A stretch of 64,000 bases of DNA, taken from contig JAKSXM010000288.1 of assembly GCA_022575985.1 (NCBI GenBank), positions 3,499,501-3,563,500 on the forward strand, written 5' to 3'. The translations under genes and the position numbers were made by a program. The notes beneath the pieces were generated by a model. It was not told the DNA's origin. It saw only the letters and a program-made list of their open reading frames with translations, and did no database searches. This DNA is from Anagrus nilaparvatae. Its lineage: Eukaryota; Arthropoda; Insecta; Hymenoptera; Mymaridae. This document shows positions 47,405 through 59,886 of this stretch, in pieces. How positions within the stretch are numbered: the stretch's first letter is position 1; the number at the start of each line of letters is the position of its first letter.

Positions 47405-48007
47405 AAATAAAAATGTTGAAACGATTTTAACAGACAAGGTGTAAAAGAATTTTAATCAAATATTTGATTTTTGCTCGACGTTTCGGTTGAAGCCTTCAAC
47501 CCTCATTCAGGAGCTATAATTTATTATCACAAATTAATATTTACAATTTTTTTATAATTTTTTTATTTTTTACATACCTTAATTTAATATAGAAAAAATA
47601 AAAATATTTAGAAAGATGATAACAAAGAGAGATTGTGTATTGCACTTATTATTTTTTTTAACTTATCAATTGATGCATTGACATCATCGAATTCCTTAAC
47701 TTTGTTCATGGATTCTGTACCATATTGTTGTTTAATAAATTGGAACATTATTGAAGCAAATATTAATTATATTTGATATAAATTATGTATAAAGATGATA
47801 AGAATTTTAACAGCAATTTCTATCAATGCTGGATAATGTAAAAAATAAAAAAATTATAAAAAAATTGTAAATATTAATTTGTGATAATAAATTATAGCTC
47901 CTGAATGAGGGTTGAAGGCTTCAACCGAAACGTCGAGCAAAAATCAAATATTTGATTAAAATTCTTTTACACCTTGTCTGTTAAAATCGTTTCAACATTT
48001 TTATTTA
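47405..48007. mobile_element. Inverted-repeat element with a hammerhead-like motif
   Basis: The arms 47405-47575 and 47835-48007 are nearly identical inverted copies of about 171 bp. Each carries CTGAATGAGG, a perfect GGTTGAAG/CTTCAACC stem, then CGAAACGTCGAGC. This resembles the CTGATGA-stem-GAAA core of hammerhead ribozymes found in Penelope-like retroelements, with one extra A. The 260-bp middle holds a minus-strand frame of about 46 codons (MFQFIKQQYGTESMNKVKEF) that I do not recognise. Confidence 0.6.
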
Positions 48008-50114
48008 TTATTAATTTACACAGACGTTAAAATTCAATTTATTTTATTTTTAAAACAAGTGGATTTAAGAAAAAGTACTCTTCTGCAAGGAGAAGTCTAT
48101 TTAGATAAATGGGTTCTTGATCACAGATCCTTTATGATCCTTTATGAATAACAAAAAGACGCTGAGAACTAATACCTATGCTTTTCGGACCCTCCCAAAA
48201 AAATTTCTGGATACGTGCCTGCTTGAAGTTTTCTGTACTTTTTAAGATTTTCAAAAAGAAAAACCACAATCTATTGAATTTTGGCAAATTATATCAATAT
48301 AGTACATTAAATTTGTTCAAGTCATTTATGAAATTTATAATATTCCTGATTGGTCCTATACCTGTGATACTAATTTTTTCTAGTATTTTTACTATTATTG
48401 AAAGTGACATTAAATTAAGTCTTAATACCGCAACTTTAACAAATAAAAAAAATACATATTATTTCCAAAGCACGCACGTGTATACTTGGTAATTTCATAG
48501 TTAAACATGCAATAATCTGCCTGATTTCATTTAAGACTATATAATGATTTTAATTTGCATAAAATCGACCACGCAAGTCATATTAAAAGATATTTTTAAT
48601 AAATCAGTTTTTAAAATGCATAAATTATATAATTTTTTAATATGATAAAATTTTTTGAATTTTATAAAAATTTTGACATTGAAAATCATTTTACCTTTAC
48701 TTAATTCTCTAATTAATTTAAAGTTATCTAAAACCAAATGCAAAAAATTATACAATGTTTCAAAAAAACTAACTTGAAAAAATACATGTTAAATTTTTTA
48801 ATTTTTGATTTATAAAAGACTGAGGTTCTAGATCTGGGCAACTTGGATCAAAATTTTGCTTGGCTCATATTGAAGATTTAATTTTAGGGGGAGGTATCTT
48901 GGGAAATTTTTCGGTAAACTTTTTCAGTAACTTCAGTAATGAGTTATAGCTATTTGTTTATAAATTTTAGAGCATTTTTTTATTTTAGAGAGAGGGTCCG
49001 TAGTTAAAAAATGATATACAATTAATAATGCAATAATTTACAATAATCTGATATAACTTAATCTTCAATATAAATAACAAAAATTATATATTTTGAAGGT
49101 TAATATCAGGGAAAAATTTAATTAAAAAATCGATACAATTATTTAATAAAAAACAAAAATGTTAATAAGTTTTATTTTTTAGCACGTTTAAAAACAAATT
49201 GTTTATCACGAAATAAGAATTGATTTGTTAATTTAAATATTTTTATCGAATTAAAAATACTTCAAATAAAAAAATAGTTCCAAAAATAATAATTCCTATA
49301 ATTATTAGTTCAATTTGAACAGTAACTTCATGCATGAAGCTGAAAGAAGATTTTTTTACATGTTTGTTTTTTGCTGAAATAAGGGAAAATTCAAAAGACT
49401 TTGATTTTCTCTTTTGTCAATATTTGATTCTCAATATGAGAACCTCTTCATGGTCTTTATTTGTATTTCTGTACAATTCACACAATTATGTTTTCGTTTT
49501 GTTAAACCAATTTTTAATAATCTTGTAAAGTTAATAAATTTAATAAAAATATAACCTATATTACATAACCGATTATTTAAGCCAAAATAAATATTTTAAA
49601 TCTGAAATTATTAGCAGTAAGTCAAAATTTTCTTGGTATATAATTAAAGCTCAGATACAGAAACAAATAAAATTTTTTTACCTACTTTATTTCTTGATTT
49701 CAATTATTTAAAAAATAATAGCCAAATTTTAATTAAAAAAAAAATTGTATTAAATCTGGGTTTTTAAAGTGATTCTATATCAATACTAGTTATGGCAATG
49801 TAAAACTCAAAGAATCGAAAATCTCAGGTTTCTAATATTTTTAGACAGCGTATTTCTGTAAATAAGAATTTAATTGAAGAAAGACTATTTTACAGCAGTG
49901 ATATATTCACTCAACTAAAATCTCGACGAATATATTATATACTAATAGAATAATATACTATATATGTTTAAAAATGATATGATACGCTCGAATTTATTGT
50001 ATAAGTTCCACAAAAATGGTCACAAAACATCCGGATGAAATTTTTCTAAAACAAAATTGTCTCTTTTACTCCTATACGGAAGGTCAAGTTTCTAAATTAA
50101 TTAGGAAGTTTAAG
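48008..50114. other. Unassigned AT-rich DNA
   Basis: No supportable gene, RNA or terminal repeat. Short open frames are low-complexity. Confidence 0.4.
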
Positions 50115-51480
50115 TACCTGGTCGTACATGATGTTCCATAGATCCGGTCCGAGGACCGATCCTTGAACTGCTCCTGCAGTTACTCTACTCAATCTTGTTC
50201 CTTAAGCAGTCTCGTAGATTATTTCTTGATCGCTTAGGTAACTGATGATTCTTTGCAGATATTTTGGCGTCTGGAAGTTCCTTAGCCCCTCCATGAAATC
50301 ACTCCAACTTGCTGAGTTGAAGGCATTCTTCACGTCAAGGGTTACTAGTAGTGTGATTTTTCTTGAGTAGTGATTTTTTGTCTATGCATTCTCGATGACA
50401 CGGGTTATACTGATTATGGCATCAATAGTTGACTTCCCTCGGCGGAATTCGTATTGTTGGGGAGAAAAATCTCCTGCAGTTTCTACAGCATTTAGTATCC
50501 ATAGTTGTAGCATTTTTTCGTAATTTTTCCCGGTTATATCCAGTAATCCTAGATAACGCCAATAATTTGGGAGCCTAGGGTCCCTTTTACCCTTATTGAT
50601 AAGGACCAGTCTAGCTCTTTTCCAGAGTTTGCTGAAAACGCCCGCTCGTACACAAGAATTATACATACACAAGATAAATTGTGGGAACTCGTGCGCGGCT
50701 ATCTTCTAAATCTTAGTGGGTATTCCGTCAGGCCTTGGTGCCTTTCCATTTTTTAGCGAGTCTACTGCTGAAGCTCCTCCACAGTTAATTCGGGGATAAC
50801 CTCCTCGTCATCTTCTTCTAAGTCATTTTCTTCTTCCCTTTCCGGGTGGGTAGAGAAAGTCTGTCTAACCTACTCTTCGTTCATAAGGCTAATTCTCTTG
50901 GTGACTATTTTGTAACCAAGACCCTATGGGTTATTGACCACCTCGTTGCACAAAGCCATCTCGCGTGCTCTCTTGCTTCTCCTAACAGCTAATCAAGCTT
51001 TTCTTTACCTGCTTATGCTCTGCTATTAGCTAAGCAGCGTCCGTTCTGTTCCTTGCACGCGTGGCTCTCCTTTTCGTTGTTAAGCTCGCACTCCTTAGAT
51101 GGGCTATTTCTGCGATCTACCAGTAGGCTGGTGATTTTCCTTCACGGGTTTTTCTTTTCGACATGGCTTTGTTACATTCTTTTTCCAGTAGCGTCATGAT
51201 TTCCTTAACTAATATCTCTGCGTCATCAATATTTCCGAGCCTTATTGCTTTCCCCAGAATAGCAGTCTCTCCTCTTCTAAGCATGTTCACCAATATTTCG
51301 CGGTTTAGCCGCTTGATCCATCCACAACATTTCTATGCTTCGTCTGTTCGTTTCTGTCGCCGCTCGTCATGCACCTCAAAAGAGATACGCACTTCAATGA
51401 GTCTAATGAGTTTAGCAGATGAGTTGTTAGCATTGTGAGATCATGATCAACATCAAATATGCTATTGTTTGATACGAAAG
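50115..51480 (-). pseudogene. Non-LTR retrotransposon relic: reverse transcriptase and upstream linker (R1/LOA-like)
   Basis: On the minus strand, parts of a LINE polymerase can be read in order despite stops and frameshifts. The linker has AMSKRKTREGKSPAYW and ELCNEV-like, then GLGYKIVTKRISLMNE. The RT N-terminal part (50672-50382) reads GVFSKLWKRARLVLINKG, LPNYWRYLGLLDITGK, FSPQQYEFRRGKSTIDAI. Next come VTLDVKNAFNSASWSDF (the first catalytic Asp motif) and GAVQGSVLGPDLWNIMYD. The relic ends just before the expected FADD/YADD box. The piece is unmistakably RT but inactive. The assignment to the R1/LOA group is from overall resemblance only. Confidence 0.85.
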
Positions 51481-51541
51481 CGGGCCAGTATTGTTTTTCG
51501 CAGAAATGAGTTGAGATTTTGAGGAATGATTTTCTTAATAC

Positions 51542-52006
51542 ATTTGTAAGTATAATTAATTAAATAAAATTGGTCTTTACGAACAAATGATGTTAATAAT
51601 TTTTATTTTTTACTACTAAACTACTTTTACTACTTTTACTACTTAGTTGGCTAAGCGATTTCATTAGATATGAAAGAATCGTGGGTTCGAGTCCCACCGG
51701 CTCTGGCATTTTTTTCGATTTGAGAAATATTTATTAATACCACTTTTTTTCAATTAATTTATGTTTATAATATCATTACACAATATTTAGAATCAAAAAA
51801 TTATTGAAAATTGATAAAAAAATTTTCAATAATTTTTCTACAAAAATGTTTGATATTTACTACGTTGAGTATTTAAATGTATACCACGTTTAGTAGTAAA
51901 AATTAAAAATTATTAACATCATTTGTTCGTAAAGACCAATTTCATTTAATTAATTATCAAAATATGACGAACGATAAAAAAATTATGTTTATAATTTGTA
52001 AGTATA
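51542..52006. mobile_element. Inverted-repeat element with an embedded tRNA-like sequence
   Basis: The arms 51553-51621 and 51889-51955 are about 69-bp inverted copies (TTGGTCTTTACGAACAAATG and onward). A 13-bp direct repeat ATTTGTAAGTATA flanks the whole at 51542-51554 and 51994-52006, possibly a target duplication. It separates two LINE relics. Confidence 0.6.
51641..51708 (+). pseudogene. tRNA-like sequence (SINE head or tRNA relic)
   Basis: A clear T arm GTGGGTTCGAGTCCCAC (51681-51697) follows an anticodon-like stem TTTCA/TGAAA with a 7-base loop TTAGATA (anticodon position AGA, 51666-51668). Before that is a D-arm-like TTAGTTGGCTAAG. The 3' acceptor half (CGGCTCTGGCA) has no pairing 5' partner, and the variable region is too short for a serine tRNA. 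It is therefore not a functional tRNA. Confidence 0.55.
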
Positions 52007-52014
52007 GTTGTTAT

Positions 52015-52293
52015 TTATTTCTGAGAATGAAAAACGTCTATTATGACTGTTATGATGTCAAGTCTACTCGAAAATGCTGGTAAAAAACGATTATAATTAA
52101 TGATAGTATCACACTCATCAACAAAGATGGTATCTATAAATGCACTAGTTTTTGTAATACCAAAAACATCAAAAGATTGATCATTTAAGAGATCCTGACG
52201 AACTTGCCCTATGTGCTTCTTTAGAGAAGTTGCATTCAAGAAGCCTGTTTTTAGTCCATTTGCAAGGGATTTTAAAGGGATAGGAGTATTCAC
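52015..52293 (-). pseudogene. LINE endonuclease N-terminal relic
   Basis: The frame reads GLKTGFLNATSLKKHIGQVR and then NDQSFDVFGITKTSAFIDT. This matches the opening of apurinic-type LINE endonucleases (LN-x-R/T-SL, then DV-x-x-ITET, with the usual catalytic Glu replaced by Lys). Only the first 90 residues remain. Its style is unlike the RT relic next to it, so it may come from a different LINE. Confidence 0.6.
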
Positions 52294-53016
52294 TAGTCAA
52301 GATGAAGGATCAAGGTGTGTATAATCAACCATTAATTCACATTTTGATTACAGTATTATAGCGGCAGGCAATAAAATTAGAGTCATCTGTGTTGGCAGAT
52401 GGATATAAATCACCCTAAAATTGGAGCTAAAATCTGTAATAATTCTTTTGTCTAGATTATAGGTACCAAATCTTTGATAGGTGCTCACCCATTTATGCCC
52501 AAGGCCAAGTTTTAATTAACACGAGATCCTAGCTTGGAATAGAACAATTCATATCTTAATTAATAAGAGAATATTGATTGTAAAAACAATTATATATTTT
52601 TTATTTTAAAAAGAAATTTTCTTTTTATTATGATGAATGATAAAAATAAAAGATAACAAAAATTCATTGGTATAATTTTAAAAAATAAAAAATAATAAAA
52701 TTTGTCCTTTAATAATAAAATAAAAATAATTATATGACCTTTTAAACAAAAAAATAATAAAAAAATAGTTACTTTATTACTTAACATTTATCATCAACGC
52801 AAAAATATTACCTTAAATTAAAAATAAAAAAAATATAAAAAAACAAACAAATTAAATAATATTATTTCACACTTTCATAATTTTTTGTAAATAAACATAA
52901 ATAAGTAAAAAGCGCAAGCGTATTGATAATAATAAATAAAAAAAAAAAAAAACAAATTAAGAAAAAAAAAAATTCAAAAAGTCCTTGTTATAACGTATAA
53001 GTTTAATATAGAACCT
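52294..53016. other. Spacer upstream of Ir25a
   Basis: No gene was recognised. The last 450 bp is low-complexity A/T sequence leading into the Ir25a promoter. Confidence 0.4.
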
Positions 53017-53024
53017 TATATAAG
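53017..53024 (+). promoter_or_regulatory. Possible TATA box of Ir25a
   Basis: TATATAAG lies 81 bp upstream of the start codon and is set in mixed sequence after a long A-rich tract. In DNA this AT-rich the match has little weight. Confidence 0.25.
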
Positions 53025-53104
53025 TTTAGTTTACTTTATGAAAGGGTAAATAAAACAACAAAATCGTTTTATGTTATATATTAAAAATCAATTTTTATTT
53101 CATA

Positions 53105-53463
53105 ATGTCTAATGTTTCAACAAAAAAATTTCGTACCACTGTTTTTATTATTGCTGTTTGTCTTATTGAATTTTCAAATTCTCAAACAGCTGTTAATTTA
53201 TGTAAGTTTATGTGTTTTATATAACTTTTTTTTAATTCTGAAGTTCGAAGTAAGGTTTTAGGTAATGGGGTTGGGAGTTTAAGTAGGAGCTTTTTTTGTA
53301 GTTTTGAAGGACATGTATGCTGTCTTATTAAATTATATTATTATTTTCTTTTGATTCATTTCTACTTTTGTATAAATAACGCCTTAAAGACTTTTTGTAC
53401 CTTTTACAAATCAAAAAAACCAAAAAAATTTTGTATACATTTCTATGAAACAGTTAAGGAAAG

Positions 53464-53509
<46 letters not shown>

Positions 53510-56500
53510 GGTTTAAGGTTTAATGACCAAGATTCACTTTACGCCCTTATTAAGAAAACGACTATTTAAAAATTTGTAATCTTCTTTCTAGTGTTAGTTG
53601 TTGAATTACCAGATGCTGGAATACTTCGTAGTTTAAATACAGTGATCTCCGATGCCGAAAAAGAATTCGGTTCGAAAATGAAAATTGACGTCCAATCAAT
53701 ACAAGTTGATAGAGAAAATATTGATGAAAATTTTGATAAAGGTTTAAAACGAAAATTTCTGTAATTTTAAAACAAATCCTAATTTATACTTTCTTTCAGT
53801 ATGTTCAATATTTTATAAAGGAATAACAATGATATTAGATATGACATGGACTGGTTGGGATAAATTACGTGATTTGTCATTAGATTTTGGTATAATTTAC
53901 AAAAGATCTGATATGGTGCTAACGTCATACGTCCAAGCTTTTGATGATATTTTAATGTTTAAAAATTCAACCGATGGTGCACTTATTTTTGAAAATGAAA
54001 AAGGTAAATTTTATTTTTTTTTTTATTTACTTAATTTAAGAGAAACTTGTGATGATATGGTTTGTGTTATTAAAATTAAGAAATATAAAAAGGGGACCAT
54101 TTTAAAGTTTTTTTTCTCGAATATTTCTTGAATATATTTTTATTTTAAAATTTATCAAGTTGACAAATTCAGTAATCTAAAACTGACCATCCAATAATTT
54201 TATCAGCTCCAGATGGTAAATAACACATACCCCAAAAAAATATCACTCAATTAAATACCCAGCACATTTCTTATCAATTCAAGGTTAAAATTCAGAATAA
54301 TAAAATTTTTGCAATAAAATCTATAAAAATCAGATTTATTTATGTCATAAAAAAAAAATAATAAAATTAACGAGAAATTATAATTTTTTTTATATTATAT
54401 TTATTGATTATATATACCTATATATATATATATTTTTAACATGCATATTATTTATTTTTTTGTCCTAGAACTTAATCAAACGTTGTATTATCTTATTGGT
54501 AATTCAATAATAAGACTTGTTGTAATTGATTATTTATCAAAAGATACTGTTGAAAGAATTGGTAGTATGAGACCTTTACCTTCATATTATGCTATTTATG
54601 CAACGACTAAAAAAATGGAAGAATTATTTAAAACGGTTTGTATTTAAATTATTATTATTATTATTATTGACTTTTTTCATGGTTATAAACAATAAAATTC
54701 TATATTATTTTAAATAATTATATACTTCTTATCTAATTATTATAAAAAAGAAATTTATTTATGCTTTTTTTATATTTTTTTATATGTTATGGTTGACGTC
54801 TGAAAGGTTCTAAGTTTTCAAACAGCCCATCAAAGAAACACTCTTATTTCAATAAATTTTTAGCTTCACTAGCTTTAAGCTGGTCCATCCTATACAAGTT
54901 ACATAATAGCTAATTATGTCCTTGCAAGTTCTAATATTTATTAAAATAATCATAAAATATTTCCCTTAAAATTATGCACACAGTAAAAAAATGTGCACAA
55001 TATTACTATAGTTTAGTAATTTACTATTTTTGTAGTAATATTACTAAACTGTAGCAAATACTTTTTTTTTCTTCAAATTGGCTTTAAAATTTGTGTCTTC
55101 CATTGTAATTTTTTTTGGCAAACACTTCAAATACCGAAATTCCCTAAATTTTCCATATTTTTTGCGAAATTTATATTTAAATTTTCCGGTAGTGATCTCA
55201 CTTTTTCAACTTCTCCTCAAGATGTTTCCAGAATTTTGATGGTTGAAAATTATTTCTTATCTTCATTTAAAGCGCAGAAAAAATAAAATGATAATTTAGA
55301 ATTTTTAAATACTTTTTGAGAATAAAAATCTAAATGTTTAAATACTTTTTGAGAATAAAAATCTAAAATTTTAAATACTTTTTGAGAATCAATACATATT
55401 CATTATATTCTTCTATAATTTACAATGTTATTCAAAAATTATTTTGTGATTGGTCAATAAGTATTTGCCAATATTATGATGGTAAAAACATTCCTTCGAA
55501 CCCGAAATTCATTTTAATTTTAGGCTCTTACATAAATCCTACAACTCAATCATAGTTCTTACACAGCCCACAAACTCTTTGAACTTGGACCATAACATAC
55601 TTACATAAAGATATTTAAAAATTTGTCAACTTACAAACACAAAAAAAAAAATTGCTGTTCAAGAAGAAAAAAAAGGTATAGACTTGTTGAATAAAAGTCT
55701 TTTGAAAAAAAAAATATTTCTTTTCTTACATAATATAAAAATCCCCTTAAAATACAAATAATAGAAATTTTTTACAAGGGTTTTTTTTTCTTCTTGTATT
55801 TCTATTATTATTTTCTTTCTCAATCATTAATAAAGTAAAGAATGTCAACCCCATTTTAAATTTTACAAAAATTGACTCATGTACAATACAATAATATAAA
55901 TTTTTTTTTTTATTGAAAAAATTAAGTCTCTTGAAGGGAATTTAGTTAAACGTGATGGAACTTGGAATTTGATATTTACTGACAATAATTGGCCTGACTT
56001 TTCTTATTTCAAAAATAGTGATTTAGAAATTTCTATTAATGTTTTAACTATGAAAACAAAAGTTTATTGTTTGTTGAGTTATCAAACTGAGTCCTGCACG
56101 GTACCACCAAATTTTAATGTAAGTTTTTAATTTTACCCTGTAATTTTAAATATTTTTTTCAAAAATATTATTTTGTATTTTCTTTTATTTAATTTTAGTT
56201 GGAAGAATGGTATTTCAAAAGATTGATACGTTTCTTGATTGAAAATTTAAGTGAAATGGAAACAGCGAGTCGTTTAACCGAGCCAGTAACTGGAAAATGT
56301 GATTCAAAAAGTGGACCATCAGCACAAAATAATGCAACTGTTGCTGAATTTGATAAGAAGATTATTGATGTAAGGTTTTAATAGGGACCTAGTAAAAACC
56401 CTGCTCCTTAAAATTTTGTATTAATGGGAAATTCCATCTATTTATAAAAAATAAAAAGTGTTTGAGAATATTCATCCCCTTAATAATAGATTAAATTGAT

Positions 56501-58881
56501 AATAATTAATATTTTTTTAGAAACTCAATACCAATGATACGTTTGAATACATTGAAGAAAAATCAATAGTCACTTACAAAGCTGACATTGATTTATCAGT
56601 TTTTAAAAAAGGTAGTTTAAATAAAATTGGAACATGGGATCGTACAGGCAAATTGAATAATTTACCAAACCAGACTATATCAGCTGCAAGAAGATATTTT
56701 CGTATTGGTACTGCAGAGGTAAAATAATATTTAGAATAGGTATTTTTTAATGAAATATGCAGTAAAATAAACGAATGTCTTAATTTATTTTTAGGCAATA
56801 CCATGGACGACTAAAAAAATAGATCCAATAACAAAATTACCAATTCAACATCAAAATGGTTCATTTGAATATCAAGGTTATTGTATTGAATTAATTCAAG
56901 AACTTGCTAAAATTATGGATTTTGATTATGATTTAGTTATTCCAAAAGAAGGCAAATTTGGTGAAAAAGTTAATGGAGTATGGAATGGTTTAGTTGGAGA
57001 TCTAACAAAAGGAGTAATAAACAAATAAAAAACAATTTTTTTTGCTTCTTAAAATAAATTTTATTTTTTTATTTTTAAGGAAACTGATATCGCAGTTGCT
57101 GCAATGACAATGACATCAGAAAGAGAGGAAGTGATAGATTTTGTAGCTCCGTATTTTGAACAATCAGGAATTATGATAGGTAAAAAAATTTCTGTAAAAA
57201 ATTAAAAAATATTTTAAATTACATTTTTTTCATAGTTATGAGAAAACCAGTTAGAGCAACTTCGCTTTTCAAATTCATGACAGTCTTAAAAGTTGAAGTA
57301 TGGTTAAGTATCGTTGGTGCATTAACTTTGACAGGGATCATGATTTGGTTATTGGATAAATATTCACCATACAGTGCTAGAAATAACAAAGAAATGTATC
57401 CATATCCTTGTAGAGAATTTACACTTAAGGAAAGTTTTTGGTTTGCACTAACGTCCTTTACACCACAAGGTGGTGGTGAAGCTCCAAAAGCCTTATCTAG
57501 CAGAACTCTTGTGGCTGCTTATTGGCTTTTTGTTGTTTTGATGTTGGCTACTTTTACTGCTAATTTGGCAGCTTTTCTTACTGTTGAAAGAATGCAAGTA
57601 AGTTTAAAATGATTTTAAACGATTTAGAAAATTATTATTAAACTTAATTTACAATTTTTTAAGTCTCCTGTTCAATCACTGGAACAATTGGCCAGGCAAT
57701 CTAGAATTAACTACACAGTTTTGAAAAATTCCTCAACACATCAATATTTTGAAAATATGAAAAAAGCAGAAGAAAAATTATATCAGTAAGTATTCCCACC
57801 ATTACTATCTACATTTTCAGAATTAAAAAAAAACAAATTAACAAATATTTGTATAAACCTTAAAGAGTTTGGAAGGAAATAACATTAAACAGTACAAGTG
57901 ATCAAGTAGAATATCGAGTTTGGGATTATCCAATAAAGGAGCAATATGGACATATTTATCAAGCTATAATGCAAGTTGGGATGGTTAATTCTGTTGAAGA
58001 AGGATTTGAGAAGGTAATAAAATAAGATTAATTAGTCAAAATAAAATTAAGATTAGCTAATTTAAAATATTATAATTTCCACATAGGTATCAGCTAGTGA
58101 AAAAGCAGAATTTGCATTTATTCACGATTCATCAGAAATAAAATACGAAGTATCAAAAAATTGTAATCTTACTGAAGTTGGTGAAGTTTTTGCTGAACAG
58201 CCCTATGCTATCGCTGTACAACAAGGTAGTCATTTACAAGAGGAGATAAGTAGAAAGTAAGTAATTTTAAATATTTTTTTGTAAAAAATCTATTAAATTA
58301 TACTAATTAAAATAAAAATTGATAATTTTTAGAATTTTAGACCTTCAAAAAGATCGTTATTTTGAAACTCTGTATGGAAAATACTGGAACCAAACAGCTA
58401 AAGGTTCGTGTCCGAATGCTGATGATAACGAAGGAATAACATTAGAAAGTTTAGGTAATACAAATATTATGTAAAATAATATTACATAAAACATTTCGCA
58501 AAGTCATCGAATATAATAGAGTAATGATTTTACTAAAATTTATTTATATTTTTTTAAGGTGGTGTATTTATAGCAACATTATTCGGACTTGCATTAGCAA
58601 TGTTAACATTAGCTGGTGAAGTTATTTATTATCGTCGACGTGATAAAGCTGATACAACTGACGTACCATCAGCATCGAGTACACAGAAGAAGCCAGTTAT
58701 ATTATTTAAAAAAGATTTTAAAACTGAAGCTGAAGATATTAAAAAATTAGCAAGTAAATTAAAATTAAAACCAGCGCCAGTTGTTGCATTTGATGAAAAA
58801 GAATCGAGTAATAATCCTGGACCAAAAACGAGAATTTCACATATTTCTGTTTATCCACGTAATATTCCATTCAAAGAATAA
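53105..58881 (+). CDS. Ir25a: Ionotropic receptor 25a co-receptor (15 exons)
   Basis: Exons: 53105-53201, 53592-53741, 53800-54003, 54469-54635, 55927-56118, 56199-56369, 56521-56718, 56795-57013, 57080-57179, 57236-57597, 57664-57785, 57866-58013, 58087-58256, 58333-58454, 58559-58881. All are GT/AG with matching phases, giving 914 residues. It forms cation channels with tuning IRs in sensory dendrites. In order: signal peptide (1-26); amino-terminal domain (to about 380); S1 ligand lobe from RRYFRIGTAEAIPWTT with the conserved Arg481 in TSEREEVIDF; M1 (522-539); pore loop with PQGGGEAP; M3 ending TANLAAFLT (to 614); S2 lobe with Thr645 and Asp724, so the glutamate-type residues are kept; M4 (811-829). 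The co-receptor extra loop (about 655-690) keeps an NST sequon (669). The start is the first ATG before a good signal peptide. Length is normal for the family. AATAAA overlaps the stop codon. Confidence 0.96.
53464..53507 (+). repeat. Poly(A) tract of 44 bases in Ir25a intron 1
   Basis: An uninterrupted A run. It could be the tail of a retroelement insertion or a slippage-expanded homopolymer; its exact length is unreliable in any assembly. Confidence 0.9.
55009..55051. repeat. Imperfect inverted repeat in Ir25a intron 4
   Basis: AGTTTAGTAATTTACTA pairs with TAGTAATATTACTAAACT across a T-rich loop. Confidence 0.55.
55303..55394 (+). repeat. Three tandem copies of a 36-bp unit in Ir25a intron 4
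   Basis: TTTAAATACTTTTTGAGAAT followed by AAAAATCTAAA repeats three times with one or two differences; the last copy is truncated. Confidence 0.85.
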
Positions 58882-59669
58882 AGATTTTACACTCAATGGA
58901 TTTTATAAAGAAATACCTAAAATTCAAAAGATTTTTTGACGGGTAACATCAAATATAAAGTTCGAATGTCTTAATTCCCTTATTTAAATTCGATTTAATG
59001 GATTATAATAACAATAATCAATTATATTAAGTTGCTCATTTAATAAGTGGCGGAAAATTCAAATAAATTTTAGATTTTACAAATTATTTACAAGCCATGC
59101 TGTAGGTTCTAACTTAGTTATTTTTTTCAATATTGAACGTTTTAAACATATTTTAAGAAACGTGATTGAAGTTATAATAATTGAAGTTAATAACTTTTAA
59201 GATTTTGCAAAAAAAAATAATTCACGTATTATATTTTAAAAATAGATCTTTTTATATTACAACAAACAATAACAAACTCTAATATTTTTCCATTCGATTG
59301 GTTTCCGTCAAAGTTTTTTGTTTGCGTGTGAAAACTATTTACTATAGATCGATAAAATTGTATTTATTATGATTTACCGTGAAATACTCTTTGATTTTTT
59401 ATATATATTTTGTTTTATATAACTTTTCAATATTATAAGTAATCATACTCATGCAAAAATTATTGCAATCACATATGAAGAATTCCATGAGTGCTGGGTT
59501 CCGATTAGACCAAGGGGTTATTGGATTTAGTCGAAAATATTCTTTTCCAAAATTGTAACTATAGCAATAAATCTTTGTACTTCTTTTTAGTTTCCTAAAT
59601 ACAATTCTTAATTTTTAGTAGTAATTTATTAATTGTTTTTTTTTTCAAATTTTCCAAAAAAATTTTTTT
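58882..59669 (+). other. 3' flank of Ir25a
   Basis: AATAAA at 58877-58882 overlaps the stop codon and would give a very short 3' UTR; other A/T-rich candidates follow downstream. No further gene was seen. Confidence 0.4.
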
Positions 59670-59870
59670 TCTGGTCTGCAGCCCGAGAGCAAGTATTATG
59701 TTTTCTCGCCACGCAGAAAAATTTTATACGATCCTTGTCCATAAATAAAGAATACCCCAAATCGCAAATTACCATCCTCAACTTTTCCCGCCTCGAAAGG
59801 TAATTTACGTTCGATTTGGTTCATTCTTTATTTTTCTTGCCATGGGTCTTAATGTACTATAAATTTTTTT
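59670..59870 (+). mobile_element. Right-half copy of the palindromic MITE family
   Basis: It shares GCAGCCCGAGAGCAAGTA, TTTTCTCGCCAC, AGAAAAATTTTATACGATCC, CCCAAATCGCAAATTACCAT and the inverted CGATTTGGTTCATTC with the copies at 9.1 and 33.3 kb, and ends near TTAATGTACTAT. The left inverted repeat is missing. Confidence 0.65.
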
Positions 59871-59886
59871 ATGAAATTTGTTTCCA

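Noticed and set aside
51163..51438. Plus-strand open frame of 91 codons
   Set aside because: It is the antisense shadow of the LINE linker region read on the minus strand.
51641..51708. Functional tRNA-Ser (AGA)
   Set aside because: No 5' acceptor strand pairs with the 3' end and the long variable arm of serine tRNAs is absent.
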